NCBI GenBank assembly: GCA_934446285.1
Contig: CAKSEI010000101.1
Coordinates: 1-5,944 of the forward strand
Source of the DNA: an uncultured Eubacteriales bacterium
Lineage (GTDB): Bacteria; Bacillota; Clostridia; Oscillospirales; CAG-272
DNA: 5,944 bases
Direction of reading: 5' to 3'
Of the stretch, positions 1-5,662 are shown in pieces (the stretch's first letter is position 1; each line of letters begins with the position of its first letter). A model generated the notes under the pieces. It worked only from the letters and a program-made list of their open reading frames with translations. It made no database searches and was not told where the DNA came from. The position numbers were made by a program, and so were the translations under genes.

Positions 1-308
1 TGATGCTGGAAGCGCTGGGTGGGCAGCTCGGAGTAGGTCTCCCAGCCGTTGGCGTCGGACTCGATCATCCAGTTGTCACCGATGTGGGTGTAGATGATGA
101 TCTCGTTCTCCCAGTCCATGGAGATGACGCGGGTCAGCTGGCTCATAGCACGATGGGACATGCCGCTGTGATGCATGGGGCCGTCGTTGGTCTTCCAGGT
201 GACCTGCAGGATGCCGTCCTCACGCTTCAGGTCGGCGAAAGCCTTAAACCACTCTTTGTACTCGTCAAAACCGGGGAGCTTGACATAATCGGCCAAGGGC
301 TTGCTCAT
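1..308 (-). CDS. Crotonase-superfamily enzyme (enoyl-CoA hydratase/isomerase or 6-oxocamphor hydrolase-like), N-terminal part
   Basis: The gene starts at the ATG at 308-306 and leaves the window at its left end, so only 102 codons are visible. The start MSKPLADYVKLPGF is preceded by a strong AAGGAGG eight bases upstream, which fixes the start. Residues 31-45 (DGILQVTWKTNDGP) and 67-82 (ENEIIIYTHIGDNWMI) match the beta-strand pattern at the start of crotonase folds: a strand after 'DGI', a substrate-proximal 'TNxGP' turn, and a second strand of the 'NRVVILTGTGDxF' type. The usual oxyanion-hole loop (F-S-A-G-x-D) is not present; the corresponding segment reads DNWMIESDANGW, more like the 6-oxocamphor-hydrolase branch, which cleaves C-C bonds in cyclic diketones, than classical enoyl-CoA hydratase. 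The active-site residues lie beyond the window, so the reaction and substrate cannot be named. The upstream promoter shows it begins its own transcript, at least 300 bp from the next gene. Confidence 0.68.
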   Translation of the reverse strand, partial: MSKPLADYVKLPGFDEYKEWFKAFADLKREDGILQVTWKTNDGPMHHSGMSHRAMSQLTRVISMDWENEIIIYTHIGDNWMIESDANGWETYSELPTQRFQH

Positions 309-316
309 GATAAATT

Positions 317-323
317 CCTCCTT
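317..323 (-). promoter_or_regulatory. Ribosome binding site of the crotonase-like gene
   Basis: Minus-strand AAGGAGG, a near-perfect anti-Shine-Dalgarno match, lies eight bases before the ATG at 308. It decides the start of the partial left-hand gene. Confidence 0.9.
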
Positions 324-435
324 GATATAAATAGATCACGCGTAAAATTGAAAATGGTCAAGTCTCCAACCGCCTTATCCGTCCCAAACCGCGGCCAAAA
401 GAGAGGGGGAGACCGGAGCTTCGGACACCTAATTT

Positions 436-460
436 AGTTGGCTAACTTCTATCGTGATAG
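436..460. promoter_or_regulatory. Two adjacent dyads at the promoter, candidate repressor operator
   Basis: CTATC-GT-GATAG (449-460) is a perfect 5-bp inverted repeat that overlaps the -10 box and the predicted start site. AGTT-GGCT-AACT (436-447) is a second inverted repeat just downstream, in the first transcribed bases. A protein bound at either place would block initiation, and short dyads of this kind are typical of MarR- or TetR-type operators. No regulator gene is visible in the window, so this is inference from position and symmetry only; repeats this short can occur by chance. Confidence 0.35.
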
Positions 461-485
461 TAGCATAGGACTGCGATATTGTCAA
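457..485 (-). promoter_or_regulatory. SigA-type promoter for the crotonase-like gene
   Basis: On the minus strand, TTGACA (485-480) is a perfect -35 box. It is followed by exactly 17 bases and then TACTAT (462-457), a good -10 box. Transcription would start near 450, giving a 5' leader of about 140 nt before the ATG at 308. I see no riboswitch-like architecture in that leader, although its length leaves room for regulation. Confidence 0.82.
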
Positions 486-620
486 GGTCATCGTGGGCCG
501 GAGACGCTTTTTCAGCATTTTTGTGTTTTGAGGCAGGTCAAATCCAGCAGTTTGACTATTGAAACTGAAAGGAACCGAAAACGGGCTCGGGGATCGCCCG
601 GGAGAGCCTGAGAATGGGGA

Positions 621-654
621 AAGCCCCGCCGCTTAAAGTGAAGCGGCGGGGCTT
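621..654 (-). terminator. Intrinsic terminator of the SLH surface-protein gene
   Basis: A perfect 14-bp inverted repeat (AAGCCCCGCCGCTT, six-base loop AAAGTG on the plus strand, then AAGCGGCGGGGCTT) lies 33 bp beyond the stop codon of the large minus-strand gene. The minus-strand transcript would end in a short U run followed by C (TTTCCCC), so the T-tract is brief, but the stem is very strong. The plus-strand side has a similar short run (CTTTTC). Its position right after the gene supports its role. Confidence 0.85.
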
Positions 655-687
655 TTCAACTGTGTTTTTCCGCGCTGCGGGGAGAGA

Positions 688-3600
688 TCAGCCCATGACC
701 TCGCCGCCGGGGGCGGAGTTGGCGTTGGACCAGATGCGCTCCAGCGCGGCCCAGTCACGCTCGGTCAGCTTGGCGGTCCAGTTCTCCACCTGCGCCTGAT
801 TCACGGTGATCCAGGTGTAGTCGTGGGAATTGGTGGCCTCCTGCATGGCGGCGTAGTACCAGGCGTTGATGTTGCTGTTGTCCGGCCAGGTGATCATCAC
901 GCCGTAGCCCAGCAGGTGCGCCGCGTCGGGCTTGCGGCCGAGGGTGCGGTTGACGATGGTGCAGGTCTCGGCACGGGTGATGGGATCGTTGGGACGGAAC
1001 ATGCCGTTGCCGTCGCCCTCAATGAGGCCGAACTCCACGGAGGCGGCCAGATAGCGGACGTACCACTCATCGCCCTTGACGTCGGGGAACCGACCGTCAT
1101 AGGCGAACTTGTTGATGTCGGCGTACTTGAAGAAGCTCACGGCGATCTTGGTCAGCTCGGAGCGGGTGATGGGGGCGGAGGGACGGAAGGTGCCGTCCAG
1201 ATAGCCGTTGATGATGCCCATATTGCTCAGGGTGGAGATGGCGTTGTTGCACCACAGGTCGGCGGGGACGTCGGAGTAGGAGTTGGTCTGGCTCCAGTAC
1301 TGGGTGCGGGCCTCATCGGTGAGCAGGCGGAAGAATATCGTGGCGACCTCGCCGCGGGTGATGTTGGCCTCGGGGCGGATGGTGCCGTCGGTGAAGCCGA
1401 TGAGATAGGCCACATGATCCTCGGTGTTCAGCTCGGGCGTGGGCGGCGTGGGGGGATTGGGATTGAAGTAGTAATAGGTGTACTCGTTCTTGAACTCGGC
1501 CTTGGCGCCGCGCTCCAGCTCGATGAACTTGCCCTCGGGGGTGCGGGACATCAGGTTGTGATACTCAATCACGGGCTTGCCCTCGCTGTCCAGTTCGATG
1601 ACGATGGTGAAGTAGTAGACGGTATCGTCATACTTCACATCGGTGGCATTGCCCTTGATCTCGCTCACTTCGACGAAGTAAGTGCCTTCCTCAAGGTAGA
1701 TGGTGCCGAAATTGACGTCCAGCGTCTGGCCGGTGGTGATCCGGACAGTGCCGGTGATGGGCTTGCTCAGATCAGTGGCGGGCTTCGGGGCCTCCTCGGC
1801 GGTCAGGCTGTTGGAGATGGCCTCCTCGTTGATGGTGGCGGTGAAGGTGAAGTCGGCGGTGTTGGACCAGCCGTAGGTGCTGGTGTAGGTCTTCTTCACA
1901 AAGTCGCCCAGCTTCACGGCGAAGGTGTCGGGATCGCCCTCGAAGAGGTTCGCGATGGTGATCTCGTGGTTGACGTGATACGTGCCCTGATAGTTTTTGA
2001 TGAAGTCATTGATGGTACTGGGGTAGAGATTAGCGAGGGCGGTGTACATGGCGATATACAGATCGCCCGTCTCCTCATCCTGCGCGACGGCGACGGCCAG
2101 ACCGTACTCGCTGGTGTCGTAGTGCATTCCGGCGGTGCGGCCCTCGGCTTCCTGCACCTTAAAGATATAAACACCGGCCTGCTTGAAGGTCAGAGTGCCG
2201 TTGTCAAAGGTGTAGCGGGAATCGGCGGGCGTATCGGTCACGACCGTCCAGCTGCCGAAGGACGCGGTGCCGGCGGCGGTCATGGTGACGCTGCCGGAGA
2301 ACTTGGCGTCGGAGGCCTTGCGGAAGTCGTCCCACTTGGCGGGCTGTGCGGCGTAGCCGTATTCGGTGATGTTGACGGTGAAGGTCTCGTTGATGCTCTC
2401 CACATAGCCGGTGGTGGCCAGATCCTTCTTGATGTTGAGGTGACCGTCTCCGTCCCCGCCCAGAATGATGGTGGGCAGCTTGGTGTAGGTGTAGATGAAC
2501 TTATCGCCGTCGTGAACGTCCATCGTGGTGGTGGGTTCAACATCCCACCTGCCGTTGCTGTAACCGGCGTTGGGGGTGGGAGTGGGAATGTCGCCGTCGG
2601 CCAGATGGCCAACGCCGTTGGTCAGCTTGACGGTGACGGTCTTGGTGGTGGAGCCGTTCTCCTTCCACGTGCCGTTCACGACCTCGAAGGTAACGGTGAC
2701 CTCGGTGATCACATCGTCCTTCGTCCAGTAGCCGGTCAGCGTGACGTTGTCAGCAGGCATGGTGAACTTGCCATCGGTGACGTTCAGACCGTCAGGGGCA
2801 TTCCAGCCGTGGAAGGTGTAGCCGGTAACGGAGGGCACATCTTCCACGGTAACAGGCGCGCCGTACTTGTAGGACACCGTGGCGGGCGCGGCGGGCTCGG
2901 GATCGGGATGAACATCGCCGGTGTAGGCGTAGCTTACCTCATAGGAATTGCGGGTGTAGTACAGCTTGAGGACGGTGCTGCCGTTGGCGGCAACGGTGCC
3001 GGACAGGACGTTGTTCGTATTATTCTCATCAAAGGTGAAGCCCTCGATGGCTGCCGGGGCCTCGCTCACGGAAGCGTCGGTGGTGCTGGCGACTTCGCGG
3101 GTGCGGGTGGGATCGGTGTCCAGATCATAGCCGTCGCCCGCGAGGTTCTGGAGATAATACTCCACCTTGTAGTTGGCAGCCTTGGCGGTCTTGCTCCAAC
3201 TGCCGGTCAGCGTAACATTCTTGTCGGGCATGGTGAAGGTGCCGTCCTCGCCGATGGTTGCGTCGGAGGTCGACCAGCCGCTGAACTCGTAAGTGTAGCC
3301 GTCCTCTCCGTCGAAGGTGGTGACGGTGGTATCGACGGTCACGGTATCGTTATAATTGTGGCTTTCGTCAGCGGGAGCATTGGGCGCACCAGTGGGAATA
3401 GTGCCGGTGTACTGATAGTGCACCGTGTGGGAATTGACGGTGCTGCTCCAGCTGCCGGTCAGCGTAACATTCTTGTCGGGCATGGTGAAGGTGCCGCTGG
3501 AGATGGTCACGTCGTCGCTCGTCCAGCCGTCGAAGGTGTAGGTATAACCCTCCCAGTCAAAGGTGCCGTTGGGGTACTTGACGGTGACGGTCTGGCCCTT

Positions 3601-5346
3601 GATATAGTTGGTTTTGTCCTCGATGGTCGGCGCGTTGCCGGGGGCGGTGTCATCGTACCCATAGGTCACCTTATAGGCGGTCACGGGAGCCGTGGGAGAA
3701 GCGACGGTGGCGAAGACTTGGTTGTCCTTGCCCATGACCGCGCTTTCGTTGGTGACATAGTATTTCTCGCCGTAATCCCAGCCTGTAAAGCCGGCGTCCG
3801 GCGTGATCTCGAAGGTCACGACCAGCTTCTTGCCGGTGGGCTGACCGTCCTCCTTCACGGCGACGGCGTTGTCGGCGTAGTTAAAGCCGGTGGCGGTGAC
3901 GGTCTTGCCGTCCACACTGACGGTGACGCCGGTGACGTCTTTCATCTCGGTATCCCAGACGTCATTGTTGTTGGCATCCTTACCCTTGTAGTCCACGGTC
4001 TTGACGGTATAGCCGGTGAGCTTGCCGTTATCGTCCAGATTGGCGAAGTGGAAATAATCGGACAGAGTGTCGGACACGGCGGTTTCGGTCGTGGCGGGCA
4101 CGTTGGGCTCGATTTCGCCGGCGATGGTCTCGAAGATGGCTTCCAGACCGGCGGCGTTGGTGGCGGCATGGTAGTAATTGCCCTCGCTCCGTGTGCCGAG
4201 TCTATCGATCGAGGTGGCGTTGGGGTAGTTGGAGGACACACCGTGCATGTATTTGTTGAAGTTATCGCTGACGTTGTCGGTGCCGTCAGCATTCTTGGGC
4301 CTGGCTCCGTCAAACATGCCGATGGTGAAGACCTTGGCGCCGTCCGCCTCCAGCGCGTTGGCCCTGCTGATGGCGTCGTTGGCAACGTTGGTTTCAAAGC
4401 CACTACTATGGTTGGGCTCACCGTCGGTGAACATGATCACGATCTTGCCGTTGCCCGGAGTGGCCTGTTCCAAAGCCTTCGTGACTTTACTCATGCCGTA
4501 GTCCGATGCGGTCGCGCCGGCGGCCTTCAGGCCGCTTACGGCGTCCTTCAGCGCGGTCACGCCAGCTGTGTCCACTGTGGTCAGAGCTTTGACGATCTGG
4601 GTGTAGTTATAAGTGTACCCCGTACTCTGATAGGTGTCGTTGCCGATTCTATCAGTTTCGTTACCGGAAAATTTCACGATGGAGATCCTGCTGGTGGGAG
4701 ACTTGGCCGCCACAGTGTCGATGAAATTATTGACGGCGGTCTGCATGGCGGCGAGCATGGTAACGCTGCCGCTGCCGGTTCTGGTGTAGAGCACGCCGGT
4801 CCACGCGGCGGCGGTGTAGCTGCTGACTTCATCGCCCAGCTGGATCCGGTTCGGCCAGCTGCCGTAGTACAGGTAGCAGCGGTAGTCGAACACACCATAT
4901 CCCCTCCAGCCGACCGGATAGTATTTCCCGTCGTCGGCCAGATAATAGTAGCTGCCGTTTTCGATGTCCTCACAGCTCCAGCCCCGGGATTCGGTCGCCG
5001 TATAGGTGTAGTTTTCGATGGTGTCTGTCATGGAGCCGGACACGTCCAGCAGAAGGACGATGTCCATGGGCTTGACGGAATCCGGCTTCACCTCGCCGGT
5101 GACCCAGGATTCCAGCGTGATGGTGTACTTGCCGGTGTTGGGGTCGTACTTGGCGGTCTTGACCAGCTTCGCGCCGGTAGTTTCGGCGCTCGCCTCCCTG
5201 GCAGTGACCACCGACGACGATTCGTCGGTTTCGGGCTCGTCAGCCAGCGCGCTCACGGGGAGCACGCCGACGGTCATGATGACTGCCAGCAGGGCCGCCA
5301 GCCATCGCTTCCCTGTTTTCTTCTTCATAGTTTTCATTATATTCAT
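688..5346 (-). CDS. Large secreted surface adhesin: vWA domain, InlB/MucBP-type and pilin-like repeats, C-terminal SLH anchor
   Basis: This is a 1552-residue exported cell-wall protein. Residues 1-35 form a signal peptide (KKKTGKR, hydrophobic core, cleavage likely after VSALA). A von Willebrand A domain spans about 93-412, with a complete metal-ion site: DVSGS at 101-105, Thr264 in AGVTAL, and Asp308 in FTDGE. It carries a Tyr/Trp-rich insert at about 112-190 with Cys125 and Cys157. Next come a beta domain (about 413-555); InlB-type repeats ending in GTFTMPDKNVTLTGSWS (558-634, 640-718), a MucBP-like unit (726-800) and further repeats (802-875, 884-958); and two Spy0128-like pilin domains (968-1135, 1141-1289) ending in IANLF and FKNEY. 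A Pro-rich linker (1294-1304) leads to SLH repeats with ITRGE (1329), ITRSE (1393) and ITRAE (1456). There is no LPXTG motif, so anchoring should be through SLH binding to a pyruvylated wall polymer. The ligand is unknown. The start is uncertain: ATGs at 5346, 5337 and 5328 all lack a Shine-Dalgarno site, and the signal peptide tolerates any of them. Confidence 0.92.
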   Translation of the reverse strand: MNIMKTMKKKTGKRWLAALLAVIMTVGVLPVSALADEPETDESSSVVTAREASAETTGAKLVKTAKYDPNTGKYTITLESWVTGEVKPDSVKPMDIVLLLDVSGSMTDTIENYTYTATESRGWSCEDIENGSYYYLADDGKYYPVGWRGYGVFDYRCYLYYGSWPNRIQLGDEVSSYTAAAWTGVLYTRTGSGSVTMLAAMQTAVNNFIDTVAAKSPTSRISIVKFSGNETDRIGNDTYQSTGYTYNYTQIVKALTTVDTAGVTALKDAVSGLKAAGATASDYGMSKVTKALEQATPGNGKIVIMFTDGEPNHSSGFETNVANDAISRANALEADGAKVFTIGMFDGARPKNADGTDNVSDNFNKYMHGVSSNYPNATSIDRLGTRSEGNYYHAATNAAGLEAIFETIAGEIEPNVPATTETAVSDTLSDYFHFANLDDNGKLTGYTVKTVDYKGKDANNNDVWDTEMKDVTGVTVSVDGKTVTATGFNYADNAVAVKEDGQPTGKKLVVTFEITPDAGFTGWDYGEKYYVTNESAVMGKDNQVFATVASPTAPVTAYKVTYGYDDTAPGNAPTIEDKTNYIKGQTVTVKYPNGTFDWEGYTYTFDGWTSDDVTISSGTFTMPDKNVTLTGSWSSTVNSHTVHYQYTGTIPTGAPNAPADESHNYNDTVTVDTTVTTFDGEDGYTYEFSGWSTSDATIGEDGTFTMPDKNVTLTGSWSKTAKAANYKVEYYLQNLAGDGYDLDTDPTRTREVASTTDASVSEAPAAIEGFTFDENNTNNVLSGTVAANGSTVLKLYYTRNSYEVSYAYTGDVHPDPEPAAPATVSYKYGAPVTVEDVPSVTGYTFHGWNAPDGLNVTDGKFTMPADNVTLTGYWTKDDVITEVTVTFEVVNGTWKENGSTTKTVTVKLTNGVGHLADGDIPTPTPNAGYSNGRWDVEPTTTMDVHDGDKFIYTYTKLPTIILGGDGDGHLNIKKDLATTGYVESINETFTVNITEYGYAAQPAKWDDFRKASDAKFSGSVTMTAAGTASFGSWTVVTDTPADSRYTFDNGTLTFKQAGVYIFKVQEAEGRTAGMHYDTSEYGLAVAVAQDEETGDLYIAMYTALANLYPSTINDFIKNYQGTYHVNHEITIANLFEGDPDTFAVKLGDFVKKTYTSTYGWSNTADFTFTATINEEAISNSLTAEEAPKPATDLSKPITGTVRITTGQTLDVNFGTIYLEEGTYFVEVSEIKGNATDVKYDDTVYYFTIVIELDSEGKPVIEYHNLMSRTPEGKFIELERGAKAEFKNEYTYYYFNPNPPTPPTPELNTEDHVAYLIGFTDGTIRPEANITRGEVATIFFRLLTDEARTQYWSQTNSYSDVPADLWCNNAISTLSNMGIINGYLDGTFRPSAPITRSELTKIAVSFFKYADINKFAYDGRFPDVKGDEWYVRYLAASVEFGLIEGDGNGMFRPNDPITRAETCTIVNRTLGRKPDAAHLLGYGVMITWPDNSNINAWYYAAMQEATNSHDYTWITVNQAQVENWTAKLTERDWAALERIWSNANSAPGGEVMG
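3200..3244 (-). repeat. 45-bp exact direct repeat, copy 1, in the InlB-type repeat region
   Basis: The 45 bases at 3200-3244 recur unchanged at 3452-3496, offset by 252 bp, which is exactly 84 codons. They encode the shared end of two consecutive surface repeats (core FTMPDKNVTLTGSW). A diverged third copy is visible near 2735-2770. Identity at synonymous positions points to recent duplication or gene conversion. Confidence 0.9.
3452..3496 (-). repeat. 45-bp exact direct repeat, copy 2
   Basis: This is the partner of the copy at 3200-3244, in the same reading frame and orientation. It encodes the end of the first InlB-type repeat (around residues 617-631) of the surface adhesin. Confidence 0.9.
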
Positions 5347-5512
5347 TAGTATAAAATATACTAACAGAAGGTCCCTTTATCTTTCCTTGTCTCTCCAAAT
5401 CTAAAATAGCATCAAGTATATCCCAATTATTTATTTCTAATACCATTTTTGCATCTTCATATGTTATTCCTGTCTTTGTCCTTAATTTCTCTACAAGATT
5501 AAGCCTATCCAC
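5240..5512 (-). CDS. UBA-like/DUF4342-family protein, truncated after about 66 codons
   Basis: The gene begins with GTG at 5512-5510, seven bases after GGAGG. Residues 4-42 (LNLVEKLRTKTGITYEDAKM, then NNWDILDAILDLER) form the three-helix UBA/TS-N-like domain that opens DUF4342 proteins, with the typical R-x-x-T-G-I/V-x-Y-x-x-A-K signature and the D-I-x-D-A-I helix. Residues 43-66 are the expected linker. From about codon 67 the frame enters the GC-rich start of the surface-adhesin gene in another phase, giving a meaningless tail (AMAGGPAGSHHDRRRAP) to a stop at 5240. The whole C-terminal membrane region is missing. Its neighbour upstream (5663-5944) preserves just that C-terminal region, so the two were probably tandem paralogues. 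The family's molecular function is not known. The tail and stop should not be taken as native. Confidence 0.72.
   Translation of the reverse strand: MDRLNLVEKLRTKTGITYEDAKMVLEINNWDILDAILDLERQGKIKGPSVSIFYTNEYNENYEEENREAMAGGPAGSHHDRRRAPRERAG
5312..5345. other. Compositional and gene-structure seam (possible chimeric join)
   Basis: Left of this stretch the DNA is GC-rich (26 of 40 bases at 5281-5320); right of it, AT-rich (18 of 60 at 5341-5400). On the minus strand the same bases read as DUF4342-family coding (NEYNENYEEEN) in one frame and as the start of the surface adhesin (MKTMKKKT) in another. The 14 bases ATGAAGAAGAAAAC (5328-5315) fit both genes and could be the microhomology at which two unrelated sequences were joined, either during assembly or by recombination. 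The exact breakpoint cannot be fixed by eye. Confidence 0.6.
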
Positions 5513-5519
5513 AACTGTT

Positions 5520-5524
5520 CCTCC
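5520..5524 (-). promoter_or_regulatory. Ribosome binding site deciding the GTG start of the truncated DUF4342-family gene
   Basis: Minus-strand GGAGG sits seven bases before GTG at 5512. No in-frame ATG precedes the conserved helix, so the RBS supports the GTG start. Confidence 0.85.
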
Positions 5525-5529
5525 AGCCT

Positions 5530-5560
5530 GTATTTAATAATAACTAATTTAAGTAAATAC
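5530..5560. repeat. 7-bp inverted repeat in the leader of the truncated DUF4342-family gene
   Basis: GTATTTA (5530-5536) and TAAATAC (5554-5560) are perfect inverted arms separated by 17 bases, between the promoter and the RBS. The stem is AT-rich and weak, so it may be chance in such AT-rich DNA. Confidence 0.35.
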
Positions 5561-5571
5561 TCATTTATTAA

Positions 5572-5600
5572 ATTATACCATTTGACCAAATATTTCTAAA
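5572..5600 (-). promoter_or_regulatory. Promoter of the truncated DUF4342-family gene
   Basis: On the minus strand a perfect TATAAT (5577-5572) is preceded by TG one base upstream (extended -10, TGGTATAAT). With a 17-base spacer, TTTAGA (5600-5595) is an acceptable -35 box. The start site would be near 5565, giving a leader of about 53 nt to the GTG. This shows the second DUF4342 gene is transcribed separately from the first. Confidence 0.75.
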
Positions 5601-5622
5601 GATTTCATAAAATAAAAGAAAT

Positions 5623-5647
5623 AGGCCTTGAATTATATTCAAAGCCT
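5623..5647 (-). terminator. Intrinsic terminator after the upstream DUF4342-family gene
   Basis: On the minus strand AGGCTTTGAA, loop TATAA, then TTCAAGGCCT form a 10-bp stem with one G-U pair, followed by the T-rich tail ATTTCTTTTATTTT. It lies 15 bp after the TAG at 5663. The plus-strand side also has a TTTTTAT tail, so it could act in both directions. Confidence 0.85.
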
Positions 5648-5662
5648 TTTTATCATAATATT

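Larger units (their letters stand above)
309..687. other. Intergenic region between the surface-protein gene and the crotonase-like gene
   Basis: This 379-bp gap holds the hairpin terminator of the surface-protein gene (621-654), then about 135 bp without a clear gene, then the promoter, dyads, leader and RBS of the crotonase-like gene. Within the middle part there is a 6-bp inverted repeat GTCAAA-N8-TTTGAC at 537-556 and a weaker GC-rich nested hairpin around 584-608 (GGCTC with GAGCC). Neither has a T-tract or a known RNA consensus. I see no tRNA, no small protein with an RBS, and no mobile-element ends here. Confidence 0.7.

Noticed and set aside
3..437. Plus-strand open frame of 144 codons at the left edge
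   Set aside because: It is antisense to the crotonase-like gene and runs through its RBS and leader. The minus strand has the RBS, promoter and recognisable fold.
309..450. Riboswitch in the long leader of the crotonase-like gene
   Set aside because: I see no conserved riboswitch core and no terminator/antiterminator pair, only a short imperfect palindrome near 412-423.
537..556. Inverted repeat GTCAAA-N8-TTTGAC as an operator or terminator
   Set aside because: It has no T-tract and is not adjacent to a convincing promoter, so no function can be supported.
614..799. Plus-strand open frame of 61 codons
   Set aside because: It runs through the terminator hairpin and the antisense of the adhesin's 3' end, and its product has no recognisable motif.
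3200..3496. CRISPR-like or mobile-element repeat
   Set aside because: There are only two exact copies, both in frame inside a protein repeat and 252 bp apart; they encode the end of an InlB-type unit.
823..5349. A 1508-codon open frame on the plus strand opposite the adhesin
   Set aside because: It is in the same codon phase as the adhesin and is open only because that gene avoids TTA, CTA and TCA. Its product is a Gly/Val/Asp/His-rich low-complexity chain with no domain, and no RBS was noted. The minus-strand reading has a signal peptide, vWA and SLH motifs.
5018..5404. Plus-strand open frame of 128 codons spanning the seam
   Set aside because: It is antisense to the signal-peptide region and to the truncated DUF4342 gene; its apparent hydrophobic and Ser-rich content is a shadow of those.
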